From Chrysogorgia sp. JL179-B06 (Eukaryota > Cnidaria > Anthozoa > Scleralcyonacea > Chrysogorgiidae), in the NCBI GenBank assembly GCA_035772405.1, contig JAYKKM010000121.1:434001-498000 (forward strand): DNA of 64,000 nt. The letters are read 5' to 3'. The translations under genes were made by a program, and so were the position numbers. Below are positions 17,689 through 28,519 of this stretch, one piece after another. Within the stretch, counting starts at the first letter, position 1. Each line of letters begins with the position of its first letter. Under the pieces are notes generated by a model. That model was not told the origin of the DNA. It saw only the letters and a list, made by a program, of their open reading frames with translations, and ran no database searches.

Positions 17689-18645
17689 TATGTTGAATGT
17701 ATTAAACAATCAATACTAAGCGTTCCTGAATCAAAAGGAACTAATTTTCCTGTAGTATCTTTAACTTTAATATGAATTTCTCTTATAATGTCTTTTTTTA
17801 ATTTTCTCAATGATTTTGGGGGACTATAATAAACTAATTGTCCATCCCCCCACCACCTTGTCGATTCCATTGAATGGGTACTGTTGTTAACAATTCGGAA
17901 CAACTATCACCAACTAACCCCAGTTCTATTTCATCACAATATATAAACATTTTATTTAATCCGTCGGATACATCGGGTAAGTAATCAAAATGTTTAGAAA
18001 AAAGGGTTCGAGGTGTAGGGTTATCTTTTTTTATTTCAAACAAGAGAGGTACCATTTCAAGACCTTTTTCATTTTTTAAACCTAGCATAAAAGCTATTTT
18101 TTTTGAAAATAATATATTAATCTTTTGATTAAAAGAAGCATATTGAATACCCTTTTTTCTACCGTAGTCTTGTTAGATAATCGAAATTCATTTACCTGTA
18201 ACCCATCGGCTGCATTACTCGCATTTTCATATACCCAATACTCCATCTCAACATTAACATTAATAATTACTTTCCCATTTGATCCGATGGTAAAAAAAAT
18301 TTCAAATCCTTCTAAGATATTATTTAAAAATATAATTAATGAAGATAAATCATAAATTCCGTCGGGTATAATAAATTTATCCGATGTAAAAACGAACTCA
18401 CTGTTTGCGTATACCCTATTATTAATTTCTTCAGGTATAAAATTCTTATAGGTTATGATAAATGAAAAAAAACATTCATCACCTACAATATTTTTAGTTG
18501 TTTGGGGATAACAAACTTGTAAAACTTCTAAAAAACATTCATTGTTCAAAGCATCAATAGGTTGTGCAATTTTCATTTCAAAATCATTAATCAAATTCTT
18601 TTGAAGTCCTCTTGATATTGAATTACTAGCAATGTGTAAATTCAT
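17688..18645 (-). pseudogene. Penton-like protein, right copy
   Basis: Shows the same -1 break as the left copy, with the run now A AAA AGG. It has a second break at a G run near 17860, where one G is missing compared with the left. The stop TAA overlaps the ATG of the next gene (TAATG), as on the left. Confidence 0.6.
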
Positions 18646-19557
18646 TTTTTTTTTAAAACTTGTAATTCAGCACGGTAAAAAATTCCTTTAATTTCTTCAC
18701 GTTGTTCGTCTTCTAATTGATATGTAACGGGATCGGTGATAAATACTTTTTTAATAAAAAATATCTCATTAGTCCATCGTCGAAGACTGCTTTTTTCAAA
18801 AATATTATTTTTTACTCTCGCAATACGTACACGAGTACCTTCACGTATCAGATCTTGAGTGGGAATAGGATAATTTAAATGATCACGTACTATTTGATTT
18901 TTTACTTTACGTATTTTTCCTTTTTTTTCTTCGCGATAAATTTCAAAAGGTGTTGCACCAGCTAATGCTTTATGTGGGGAATTGTTATAACGATTAACAA
19001 TAACGGGTAAATACTGAATATAGTCAAATTCTCCAGTCATTGTTAAAACACGCCGAACCATTGTTTTTAAAGTTCCAATTACACGTTCCACATGGGATGC
19101 TTTTATTTCTCTATTATACGTATGAAATACTTCAAAATTATACTTTTTACTTAATTTCGTACGTATATCTTGAAATTCTGTTCCTTCATCACTTTGAATT
19201 TTAAGAGGGGCTATTCCTTCTTCAATAAGAATACTTTCAAATTTATTTTTAACATTATTAGACGTTTTCTTTTTTATTAATTTTACCCAACAAAATCTTG
19301 AAAAAATATCAATACACACCAGCCAATAACGATATTGATTATTATATCGGGCTAAATCTTTATTTTCAGCTAAATCAATTTCCCATTGTTCATTATTTTT
19401 ATTAACAGCATATTTCAAACGTCTATATATTTTTTTACTACTACTATGTAATCTATAATTAGAATAATCCTCATCAGTTAATGTCTCTCCTTTTAATAAT
19501 CTTGAAGCTTTTTTCAATAAAGTCAGCAGAAAATTTAGTTTTTTTCTTTTTACTCAT
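18642..19557 (-). pseudogene. Polinton integrase, right copy with catalytic core open
   Basis: The catalytic region and C terminus are open for about 290 residues, with all three acids in frame. One additional A near 19517 separates the first 20 codons from the rest. So each arm carries a different single defect in integrase. It is the closest to a working gene in the window. Confidence 0.85.
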
Positions 19558-19559
19558 TT

Positions 19560-20452
19560 CTATAATAAAGAAATAAAATTAATATAATATTCTTCAAGTT
19601 CGTCAACGAGTTCTTTGTCGCGTAATATCCCCATAAAATCAACTTCTATATTTTTACATGCTAACTCTTTATTTATAGTATTGCCGTACAAACATAATGT
19701 ATCTTGTATATTTTTACAATACCTAAAACGATAATAAAAAATTTCTGAAATTATTGTTGGACTTAAACGGTGACAAACCTCATCATCATCACTTTCTACT
19801 TTTATTTTCTTAATCTTTTCGTTGTCGTCGTCATCGTCGACGTCGTCGTCAAAATTGAGTGTGGGTTTCTTTTTCTTCAATACTCGTTTTTGACGGGGGT
19901 AGGTTGGGATTTATGACCTGTTGCATGATTATACTTTCTTAGGGCAATAATATATTCATCCAAGGAATCTTTCTTTTTTATATGAAAACTACCCCAATCA
20001 TCAGGCCATACGATTTCACTTGGCGTTGCGTTGTTGTTGTTGTTGCTGGTTGTCGGTGTTGGATCATCGTCAAATTCCATTGCATCGGCTAATTCGTTAT
20101 CTTGATGTTGATAACAAATTTCCAAACCACCCCACGCATCTGTACGAACAACCAAACGGCATGTTTGCTTTTTCCAATTTTCAAATCTTACCACTTCAAA
20201 AAATATCTGCACCAATTTCTCTTGAATGCTAATCTTATTAAGAACATTCAACAATGAAGGAATATGATCATTTTTCACTTCAACAGCGCTATTGTATGTG
20301 TACTTGTCACATCTTTTATTTGTCGGATATACTTTGGCGAGAATAGCATTACCGTTGATTTTTTTTTGTGCAATTATTTTTGCAGACAAATCTGTATACG
20401 ATTGCATTTTATAAAAATGATCATATTGTTGTCGTGCAAAAAGTTCCACCAT
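19560..20452 (-). pseudogene. Right copy of the acidic/basic protein, frameshifted in the middle
   Basis: Open for 191 residues from 20452, with Cys at the position that is a stop on the left, then a one-base change near 'TPVK' shifts the frame. The remaining 106 codons are open to 19560. Confidence 0.6.
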
Positions 20453-20558
20453 CTCTGAATCTGTTCCCGAGTGAAGGGTAAATGATGAATCACTGTAGGG
20501 ACAGTGTTTATTTTATACCCTCCTCACAATTAAAAAAATTTCCATCACAAAAATTTTA

Positions 20559-21119
20559 TTACACTAATAACATGTATAATTGATTACAACATTTGATATC
20601 GAATAAACTATAGTGTTTGCGTTGCATAACTCCTAAAATTTTACATAACTTTTTATGTTGTTTTTGTGTTTTTATTTTACATTCTATTTTATTTTCTAGA
20701 AATGCGACAAGTGCTTTTCCTATTCTTCCATTTCCATCGGAAAAAGGATGAATGGTTTCAAAAATAAAATAAATCAAGCCTGATATATTTTTTCTTTGAT
20801 AGTTTTTTACGTAAAATTCATCTAAATGTTCCATATATTGTTGAATATATAAAGGATCAATCCCCTCATGAAATCCAACAAATCTTTTTTTTTGACTGTA
20901 ATGTCCAGCATTCGTTAAATGACTCATAGATATTTCATGAATAGTTTTACAACATTCACTTATTTTCCATTTTTCATTTTTTTCCATATAAAATTTTCGA
21001 AGGGCAAAACAAAATCTCCCACATCTCATCCAAAATTATTTTTCATTTTCTTCGTCTTCTTCCATTCGTATAACATCATACGCAAACACTTTAAATTTTA
21101 TACAATCTTTTAATTCCAT
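20559..21119 (-). pseudogene. Right-arm Fic copy, N-terminal frameshift, altered C terminus
   Basis: The Fic loop 'HPFSDGNGRIGK' is unchanged and the frame is open for 156 residues from 21029, but the first 30 codons (from 21119) are in another frame. The end differs ('KCCNQLYMLLV' in place of 'KRWLLV'). Could still make a shortened protein if translation began at the Met at 21029. Confidence 0.65.
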
Positions 21120-21124
21120 TTTTT

Positions 21125-21649
21125 CTACATACACGTTTGTTCACTAATACTTTTATAAAAAATATCCCAATTCACATTCGATTCAGTCAGTTCGTCTTCA
21201 TATATGGGATTTCTTGAAATTAAATTATAATTCAATGTTGTTTGTATATATTTTCTTATCATAGTAAATAAATCTTTTACTTCATCTTCAACCATTATTA
21301 CATGTGCAAATACTTTCTCATTATACTTAAATTCTCCCGTATGTCCCCCATAATTTTTTATTCGTGTAACATCGACAAGATGTAATAGTAGGGGATTTTC
21401 ATTCAAATCATAATTACGTTTGTTTAAAATACTTAATTTCAGGGGATCAAACTCAAAAAAATAACTTTGACGCGTACAATTTTTATACCGACATTTATCA
21501 AAGGATACTTTACCCGTTTTTATATAATATATAAAATTCCAAAAATCATATCTAATATTTTTTTCAGAAAGACCTTTTTTTTGTCTATTGAGAAATCTTC
21601 CTATAGGGTTATGTTCACGACAATAAAATATAAAACATGAAGTGATCAT
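21125..21649 (-). CDS. Right-arm copy of the protein upstream of Fic (174 residues)
   Basis: Starts at 'MITSCFIFYC', open to the same end as the left copy. One A fewer in the run before this ATG puts the upstream extension out of frame. Confidence 0.5.
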   Translation of the reverse strand: MITSCFIFYCREHNPIGRFLNRQKKGLSEKNIRYDFWNFIYYIKTGKVSFDKCRYKNCTRQSYFFEFDPLKLSILNKRNYDLNENPLLLHLVDVTRIKNYGGHTGEFKYNEKVFAHVIMVEDEVKDLFTMIRKYIQTTLNYNLISRNPIYEDELTESNVNWDIFYKSISEQTCM

Positions 21650-21729
21650 GATAATATTTTAGTTGAACTACAATAAACATAAGAATTGAAAATACTTGGT
21701 GCTACCATTAACAAATAAATATTTAAAAA

Positions 21730-22305
21730 AAGATTTAAATCACCTTTCTCGCGCTGTAGGTGCTTAAATTTGTTTACTAAACTTTCTTTTCCATAACCCA
21801 GGGTATAAGATATGTATTTTCTTTCAAACGTTAGATTTTGTAGAAAATATGTATAATGGTACTTATCTTTGGATCTTAAACATTGAAATAAATCTGAGTG
21901 GTTTTCAAGGGGTAATACAATAAATAATTATTTAAAACAATCGGGAAATGGAAAAAAACTACAGCATAACGTGTCTGATGATTCAACTAGTAAAGTACGT
22001 TGAAAGAGTGTTCTCTTCAAGGAATATTTTCTTTGACTTGCTTGTAAATTCGGGATCATATAAGAGAAACGATCTTCTAGGATAAAATAGGATTCCATTC
22101 CACGGGTTCCTTTGATTTTTTTCATATTGACTATATAACTTACTTCGTCGTGGGGTTGAATGTTGTTTTTACATTTCATCATGGGACATGTGACATATTT
22201 TCCACGATAATAATCAAATAATCCACATACCCAAAATAAATATCCAATTTCTCCTTGGTTAACATATTGAAAATAGAGAACAACTCTTAAAATTGTTTCA
22301 ATCAT
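21730..22305 (-). pseudogene. Right-arm copy of the 193-residue gene, stopped early
   Basis: Open for 125 residues, then a stop after 'FPDCFK'. The rest of the gene is recognisable downstream. Confidence 0.6.
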
Positions 22306-22445
22306 ATTGCTGTGATTTTGAAAAATCTCTTACTCTTTATATAGCTTTTTCAAATTCATTAAGCTAAATAAACACATTAATCTAAATAAGATAAAAACCC
22401 TTTTGTTTTCGGGTTCATTCTTCAGTTGAATCTCATGCAAGCAAT

Positions 22446-22700
22446 ATGTCAAAACCCAAACAGTATGATCTTCACTATCTTAAAGAAAATTGTCGAAATC
22501 AAATATTTATTGTACGTAAATGTGAACAAATCCTAAATCCATGCTTTCCTATGAATCGATTATATATAAATTTGGAAGTTATGGAGTATGTAAAAAATAA
22601 AAAGCTTAATTATAAACAATATATAACAACACATGTGGCAGGAGATTGTGGTATACATAATTTCATAGATCAAGAAGTGTATATAAATTCTTTTTTTTAA
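22446..22700 (+). CDS. Right-arm copy of the 84-residue family A protein
   Basis: Intact, differing from the left copy at about one residue. Confidence 0.6.
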   Translation: MSKPKQYDLHYLKENCRNQIFIVRKCEQILNPCFPMNRLYINLEVMEYVKNKKLNYKQYITTHVAGDCGIHNFIDQEVYINSFF

Positions 22701-22739
22701 ATAAAAAACGCTTTTCTCGATTTATTGAACTGTTTTATT

Positions 22740-23393
22740 TCAAATATTTAATTCATTAAAATTACATAATTCCCCACAACAATCTAAATATACATGTTGT
22801 TGCAACATAGATTTATCAAAATGTATTTTACTTATTAATGTTACAATATAATTTCCATTACTGCTACCATAAATCACATTAAGTACAGATAATATATTTT
22901 CATCTTTAATAAGAACTAAATAAAGCTCTTCACCATCAAAATTTTCACGAAAATGATAATTTACTAATCTAAATCTTGAATCCTTACATTTACCATACAA
23001 AAACGTTTTTGAATAACATGGGATATTATTTATCTCAAAACAATCAAGAGTCGAAATTAACGTAGGTAATCTCGGTTCTCTATCAATAAATACTACATGC
23101 TTTCCCACTAACTGATCATAAAATGACATAGTCCAGCTAAAACCGGTTATTAAAAATCTATAATATCTTTTTCCACCATATCGTTTCCGAAATATAGATT
23201 GTTCATTTTTATCTTCCACATAAATGTTAAAATATTTATAATCATAATCAGCACATCTAAACTGATAGGGATGCTCTCTCCATTCCAAAAAATAAAACGT
23301 TGAATCGCGTGTTTTTTCTATCTCAAACAATTCAGCATGTAATGAATATTGAATGTCGGGGTAAAGAATTTCATCAAAATCACGCTCAGCCAT
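22740..23393 (-). CDS. Hypothetical 217-residue protein, possible distant family A relative
   Basis: Intact only in this arm. The N-terminal half is rich in aromatic residues ('FYFLEWREHPYQF'). The C-terminal third has 'KTFLYGKCKD', 'ELYLVLIKDENIL' and 'QQHVYLDCCG', which follow the layout of family A (Cys, long strand, short ending) loosely. No other domain recognised. Confidence 0.5.
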   Translation of the reverse strand: MAERDFDEILYPDIQYSLHAELFEIEKTRDSTFYFLEWREHPYQFRCADYDYKYFNIYVEDKNEQSIFRKRYGGKRYYRFLITGFSWTMSFYDQLVGKHVVFIDREPRLPTLISTLDCFEINNIPCYSKTFLYGKCKDSRFRLVNYHFRENFDGEELYLVLIKDENILSVLNVIYGSSNGNYIVTLISKIHFDKSMLQQHVYLDCCGELCNFNELNI

Positions 23394-23424
23394 TTAAATC
23401 TTTTTAAAAAAAGCGTCTTTTCTT

Positions 23425-23634
23425 CTATTCGTCTATTTCCACAGAAACATTCACTGTATATTTCCACCGTATATTTAACTTGTTTAACACCCGACGTTTA
23501 AAACTGTTTAGTCTTGAAAGTTTTAATTCATCTGGATGAATCGGACACGGGTGTTTGTTAATACATCTTCCACATGGATGTTTGTTATAATATAATCTTT
23601 CAAATCGTTCATCTGCTGTTTCTTTACGTTCCAT
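23425..23634 (-). CDS. Right-arm copy of the 71-residue family B protein (69 residues)
   Basis: Two codons shorter at the end than the left copy, otherwise nearly the same. Cys positions are kept. Confidence 0.5.
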   Translation of the reverse strand: MERKETADERFERLYYNKHPCGRCINKHPCPIHPDELKLSRLNSFKRRVLNKLNIRWKYTVNVSVEIDE

Positions 23635-23720
23635 TGTCTAACAAATATATAAACAATTATTTTTTTTTACTCTTATTTATACTGTTTCTTTTTTTTATGG
23701 GATTTTCTTCTTAAAATCTT

Positions 23721-23897
23721 TTAACACCATATCTTCTTTAACAACCATCTCTTTAATCTACAACAACGTTTTTTTTTTGGATCTTTCCGCGGCATATAAT
23801 TCGCACACACTTCCCCACACATATTTCCGGTAAGACATTGTCCACAGGGATATTTTGAATAGAATAATCTATTATATCGTGCATCCACGGTTTCCAT
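23721..23897 (-). CDS. Right-arm copy of the 58-residue family B protein
   Basis: Intact and equal in length to the left copy, with few substitutions. All Cys positions are kept. Confidence 0.5.
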   Translation of the reverse strand: METVDARYNRLFYSKYPCGQCLTGNMCGEVCANYMPRKDPKKKRCCRLKRWLLKKIWC

Positions 23898-24065
23898 GAT
23901 ATTTTTGTAAAAACCATTGTATTACATTTTTATTTATATCCTACTAAAAATTATTTTTTATTTTAGAATATCTGTCTTTTTTAATTTTGATTTTTCTTTT
24001 TATATTTTTTTTTATAAAAAATTATATATAAACGCGTTACCCGCCATGTTAAACGTTATTTGTGA

Positions 24066-24494
24066 ATGATGTCGAATTCACATGTACGCTATCGTGATTG
24101 TGATGAACATACCGGTAGACGTTATCAAAGAATAATTGCTGATGACTTTAACCCGTACAGAATTGATGATGCAAGTAACTATTATCCAAGTCGTTTTCTA
24201 GCCAAAGAATTACCCCACTTTACCTATGTTGTAAAGAAATGTCAACCTACGGTATTATGCGAATGTATTGAAGATATACCCTATGAAGATATACCCTCAA
24301 CGCCTCAAACATATTACTTAGCTCTGACAGTTAAAAAGAAACATGAATATGAAAATGATGAATGGAATTGTTCATGTCTGGGTGAAAACATAACAACAAT
24401 TGTTGACTATGATGCTTCTGATCTTTTACAAAAAGAAATTAAACTAATAATAGATTCTAATAATTTCATGAAAGCTGTAGCATATACTCAATAA
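24066..24494 (+). CDS. Right-arm copy of the 142-residue family A protein
   Basis: Intact, the same length as the left copy, with about eight amino-acid differences, mostly in the N-terminal third. The Cys core is unchanged. Confidence 0.6.
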   Translation: MMSNSHVRYRDCDEHTGRRYQRIIADDFNPYRIDDASNYYPSRFLAKELPHFTYVVKKCQPTVLCECIEDIPYEDIPSTPQTYYLALTVKKKHEYENDEWNCSCLGENITTIVDYDASDLLQKEIKLIIDSNNFMKAVAYTQ

Positions 24495-24514
24495 AAACTT
24501 TTTTCTAGAACAAG

Positions 24515-24856
24515 ATGAATCAAGAACAAGATCTCGTGACCTGTGTCAATTATAGGGGTGTAGCATATTATGACTATACTCCTCGTTATTATTCATGTCA
24601 TTTTCTTCAAAAACATTTTCCTAACTATACATATTTGGTAGAGGATTGTAAACCTGCTATACTATGTAAAGAATGTAATCCCCCATTTTGTTCTCCACCT
24701 CAAGTCTACGATACTAACTCTGAAAATTCAGGGATTACTTGAAGAGAAGGGAATAACCCTAAAAACAATACTTGAAACTAAAAGTGATCATCTCGTGTAT
24801 AAAACAATTAAACTAATAAATGGTAACTCAATAATTCCACAACAAATTAATTTGTA
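24515..24856 (+). pseudogene. Right-arm copy of the 114-residue family A gene, frameshifted
   Basis: The frame is open through the Cys core but shifts after 'PPQVYD' and stops at 24742. The remaining conserved part can be followed in another frame to about 24856. Confidence 0.65.
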
Positions 24857-24947
24857 AACATATTTATTTTTCTTGTATTAAAATTTTTACACAAAAATAA
24901 AAAACTCGATATTCTGTTTCTAACTTTCAAGGTTTATTTTAAAAACA

Positions 24948-25316
24948 TTACAAAGATAAAAATATTTGTTTCCCTCTACCCCTATGGTTAATGAAATTGT
25001 AGGGTTTAATATTTAATATAGGTGTTTGAGTTTTTGCTAAGTTTACATTACCATTATTAATATTTATATATTTTCCCTTCAATGATAATAAGAGGTTCTG
25101 TAAATTTTCCTCCGGAGCTCCAAACGCGTCTACTACCATCAATTTGAAATATCGAGGTCCTTGCCAATCTTTCAGATATATATAATATCCATATCTTAAC
25201 AACGAGGGAATCACAGGTTCATAATTTACTAATTGTATGGGTTGAGCACGATAATAAAATGTAAGATAAGCATGAGATTCACATTCTCCAAAATCAATCA
25301 TTGAACGCAACCACAT
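24948..25316 (-). CDS. Right-arm copy of the 122-residue protein
   Basis: Start set at 25316 to match the left copy; an upstream Met at 25397 lies in the same frame but is not conserved on the left. Few substitutions separate the two copies. Confidence 0.55.
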   Translation of the reverse strand: MWLRSMIDFGECESHAYLTFYYRAQPIQLVNYEPVIPSLLRYGYYIYLKDWQGPRYFKLMVVDAFGAPEENLQNLLLSLKGKYININNGNVNLAKTQTPILNIKPYNFINHRGRGKQIFLSL

Positions 25317-25439
25317 GTTTGAAAAAATAATAGAAAAAATATATTTGATACCCTGTTTATATAGTTTTGCAAAAAATCTATAAAAGTAGGTTGTCAAACT
25401 ATAAAATTTTCACAAAACGTTCAAAAAAATATTGTCACG

Positions 25440-25658
25440 ATGGTCTATTGCCGTTTCTGTTGTTGTGAAGTGAATTCCTTCTATCATTTTTTCATGCATT
25501 ACAGATGTAAAGAATGCTTTGTAAACCATCATTATTGTTATCCTTGTAAACAGAATTACTCACGACTTATCTATAGTAGAATAGTTGATCTATGTGAATG
25601 TGATGATAGAATACAAAGATGGAAAAAACTTATTTGGATTAATAAAAAAAATTTTTAA
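25440..25658 (+). CDS. Small Cys/His-rich protein, 72 residues, zinc-binding by appearance
   Basis: The spacing 'CRFCCCE', 'CKECF', 'HHYCYPCKQ' and a later 'CECD' gives several CxxC pairs with nearby His, which suggests a zinc ribbon or RING-like knuckle. No named domain is recognised. It is read divergently from the gene at 24948-25316, about 120 bases away. The left copy is frameshifted. Confidence 0.55.
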   Translation: MVYCRFCCCEVNSFYHFFMHYRCKECFVNHHYCYPCKQNYSRLIYSRIVDLCECDDRIQRWKKLIWINKKNF

Positions 25659-25718
25659 ATACATCGTCGTTTTCGTTTTCTTTTTTTTATTTTCGTTTTC
25701 GATTTTTTAATACATCGT

Positions 25719-25855
25719 CTACCATTTCCAAAATTCATAAAACTCATGATCTTTTTCGGTGATATTCCGTCCTTTTTGAATTTTTTTAGAACGTCGTCGT
25801 TTTCGTATTCGTTTTTTTATTTTCGCTTTATTTATACATCTCCTACTCACTTCAT
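25719..25855 (-). pseudogene. Right-arm copy of the small basic gene, broken
   Basis: The third codon has become TGA and the middle is rearranged, so no full product can be made. The adjoining 25660-25720 repeats part of the same basic segment, suggesting a local duplication. Confidence 0.6.
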
Positions 25856-26010
25856 TTTTTTTATGTTAACTGAAGTACGACAAGCAATGCAATATAAAAA
25901 AAAAGAAAAACCGTCTATTTATACTGTTCTGTTTTTTGATTTTTTTTTTAATATCTTTTTCTGAGACACATAAGATGTTTAAACTAAAAAACTTTATCAT
26001 TACTGAAACA

Positions 26011-26367
26011 ATGTCGGTATTACGTTATGTTAGTATATGTAGGAAAAGTATAACTTTTTTTGACACATCCAAAGATACTGTTCAGTGCTATTTATCATGT
26101 GAATCTCTTCTTAAAGAATATCCTGAATATATATATTTTGTAGAGGATTGCAAACCTGTTACAATAATTGAAACAAAACAATGTTCTGTAATAAAAAAAA
26201 ATTGTGTGAAACAACACCCGTATGAAGTAACCCTGAAAGTTATCAATCATGGAGAATCTGGAAAAACAATAAAAATATTATCAGAGGAAGATATTCCTCA
26301 TCTTTTACATAAAAATATTAAGTTTATAAAAACTGACAAAGACATAATAACTCTTTCTCTTGTATAA
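26011..26367 (+). CDS. Right-arm copy of the 118-residue family A protein
   Basis: Start chosen at the ATG that matches the left copy; the frame is also open upstream to 25936 but that part is not conserved. The protein is almost the same as the left one and is intact. Confidence 0.6.
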   Translation: MSVLRYVSICRKSITFFDTSKDTVQCYLSCESLLKEYPEYIYFVEDCKPVTIIETKQCSVIKKNCVKQHPYEVTLKVINHGESGKTIKILSEEDIPHLLHKNIKFIKTDKDIITLSLV

Positions 26368-26413
26368 ATTTATTTAATAAAACATGTTATTTTTTATACA
26401 TGAATTTCTTTCT

Positions 26414-26848
26414 TTACTCTAAAAGTTTTTTTCTTTTTTGTTTTTGTCGATGCTGGTTCTTATAATAAGCTAATTTATAGATTCTTTCACTATCCCATAA
26501 TTTTCCCATTTTACCCTGACGTTTTCCATATCGATATAACGTGGATGGATCATATAGTCTACCTTTAAAATGGTAGAAATCATCAGCATAAGAGCGAAGG
26601 ATTTCTCCCCCATATGGAAGCCAATCAAAAATATCACCTCTTGCTTCTTTGAGATAAACAACCCCTTGAAGAAATCCAATTTCTTTATCTTTTACAATTT
26701 CACGACTACATTCAAAAAACGATATTTCATTTAATTTAAGACAATTCTGTGGAGTGTGAATTAATTTCGCTGCCTCTATCATTTTTTCAGCATTTTCTTG
26801 ATTACGCATTTGAAATGACCAAATCTTTCGCGAGGGTATATACCCCAT
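26414..26848 (-). CDS. Right-arm copy of the possible Rep-like protein
   Basis: The frame starts at the same ATG as the left copy and ends with a longer basic tail ('HRQKQKRKKLLE'). The N-terminal 125 residues are nearly the same as on the left, including 'GFLQGVVYL'. The longer ending may be the ancestral one, as the left copy lost a few bases near 2220. Confidence 0.45.
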   Translation of the reverse strand: MGYIPSRKIWSFQMRNQENAEKMIEAAKLIHTPQNCLKLNEISFFECSREIVKDKEIGFLQGVVYLKEARGDIFDWLPYGGEILRSYADDFYHFKGRLYDPSTLYRYGKRQGKMGKLWDSERIYKLAYYKNQHRQKQKRKKLLE

Positions 26849-27018
26849 CTTCAACAAAATAACTGACTATTTTTTTTATGATATCGTTTTTTATACCCCA
26901 GGTTTTGTAGAAATGAAATAAAATTTTTCTCAAAAAACTTTCATATAAATGAGCTGAAACTTTTCTTTTTCATTTATACGTAAAACATTGTCCCTCTACA
27001 AACTTAGTTTAAGAAAAA

Positions 27019-27517
27019 ATGGCTACGAAAGAAGAAATAACGAATGAAGCTTCCTATGGAGAACCCTTGAATGGTTCCCCTCTCATATGGGATTACAACG
27101 ATAAAGGAGAGGGATACGCGTACGGTGTACGTGTACGGGATACGGATATGTATACGTCGAAAGTGTTTAATTTCGAAGACTTTAAACCTATTCAGGATGA
27201 TTCTGATAGTGATGATAGTTTGAAAGCATTTTTGGGGACTGACGATGTTAAAGGAGGAAAAAGTATTTAATAGAAACAACATTAAAAAAAAAGTATATAC
27301 CCGTTGTGATATTAATAGTCTTCGACAGAATTTTCCAAATCAAAAATATATTTTACGACATTGTATATACTTTCCCTCGGGTAAGCTATCCGGGTATAAA
27401 TTATATTTAGAAGTGGTAGATGGAGGAATACTTTGTCAGAATAAATATCTAACAACAATTATGATAACTGATGATTCCATACTTAGTTCCATTAATAAAG
27501 AAATGTATTTAGATTAA
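27019..27517 (+). pseudogene. Right-arm copy of the 165-residue family A protein, frameshifted
   Basis: The first 80 residues match the left copy, then one extra T at about 27249 ('GATGTTAAAGG' against 'GATGTAAAGG') closes the frame at 27270. The remainder stays open in the next frame to 27517. The change is confined to this arm. Confidence 0.7.
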
Positions 27518-28248
27518 ATAAAAACAATAAAAAGATTTGTTTTTTCAAAAAAAGTTATTTTATTGTGTGTTAAAGTACATTTTATTTTTTTTAAAAATAT
27601 ATCTATTTGAAAAACACCAAATAATTTTTGGAACCCTCTACAAATTTTATCATTTTTTTTAAAAATACCGTAACTAAAGAATATCAGTCATTCGGCCATA
27701 AGATGGCGTCGAGGTAAGAGCTCCATGGCGGAAATTTCTATGATTAATTCTATAAACCCAAATTTGATTATTTTTATTTCAACATCGTACAACTCTTCCA
27801 ATAAAAATAATATGGACATTTTTTTGGAGGGTAAGTATAAATCACATTGGGTGAGGTATGATGGTCGTCGATAAAGTTTTTTTTTGAATTTTAAAAATAT
27901 CTATCTCATGAAATTGACTACGATCACCTTGATTGACCTTCTCTCTCTCTGGTCGTCAAACTCAAGGTTAAACCAAAAACTGGTCGTACAACAACACCAG
28001 GTTTCATGAGATAAATATATACAAAATTCACAAAAAACCTCTTGTATATGACCAGGTGCATATCCCCCCTGATTTGATGGCTGGTCGTTCTTTACAGGGT
28101 GACCACACCTTAAAAATACGACACCCCCCTGGAAATTTGGGACTGTGCTCTGATTGGTCAATTCAAATCAATACTGGATTCTGATTGGCTTAGAGCTCAG
28201 TCCAGTCCCTAACACATTGATAATAATAATATATATATTATTACTACT
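27518..28248. repeat. Right terminal region, mirror of the left end
   Basis: This is the inverse of 437-1170 with small differences. It holds the same AT tip ending ATTACTACT at 28248, both CCAAT-type motifs, the hairpin arms and the ACGACCA/TGGTCGT repeats. No gene was found in it. Confidence 0.55.
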
Positions 28249-28519
28249 CATGTCCATGAAGGGTTTACACGATAAAAGTAAACATACTGACCCGTGCTTT
28301 GTACACTTGAATAAACTCAAACATAGCCAACGTCGCATTCGGAAATTTCCAAGTTCAACATTCCGTTGCTCACACACCGTGTTGAAGTCATCTTTAAAAC
28401 ATCTTGTTGATATACATTTGGCCGATAAACTTTCGTTTGAATGATATCCTAAACCATTAGGAAGGTACTTGTTTGTTTTAAGAAGTACACAAAACCAAAT
28501 TACAGTATAAAAGACATGT

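Larger units (their letters stand above)
437..28248. mobile_element. Palindromic Polinton-like viral element with 11.7-11.8 kb inverted arms
   Basis: Genes at the left are repeated in reverse order at the right: for example the gene at 1171-1668 recurs at 27019-27517, and integrase at 9094-10007 recurs at 18642-19557. The outer ends match as AGTAGTAATAAT and ATTATTACTACT, so the element starts AG and ends CT like Polintons. The unique centre is 12141-16414. Core genes are integrase, FtsK/HerA-type ATPase, adenain-like protease, penton-like protein and double-jelly-roll capsid. No polymerase B was found inside. The six bases on either side (431-436 and 28249-28254) are not an obvious target duplication. 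The element is much richer in A+T than the DNA to its right. Confidence 0.85.
16415..28248 (-). repeat. Right inverted arm of the palindromic element
   Basis: This is the reverse complement counterpart of 437-12140. It joins the centre without a break, since the capsid gene 15323-16654 runs across its inner edge. That continuity suggests it is the native end of the element. Several genes that are broken in the left arm are open here (the 217-residue gene at 22740-23393, the zinc-type protein at 25440-25658), and the reverse is also true. Confidence 0.85.
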
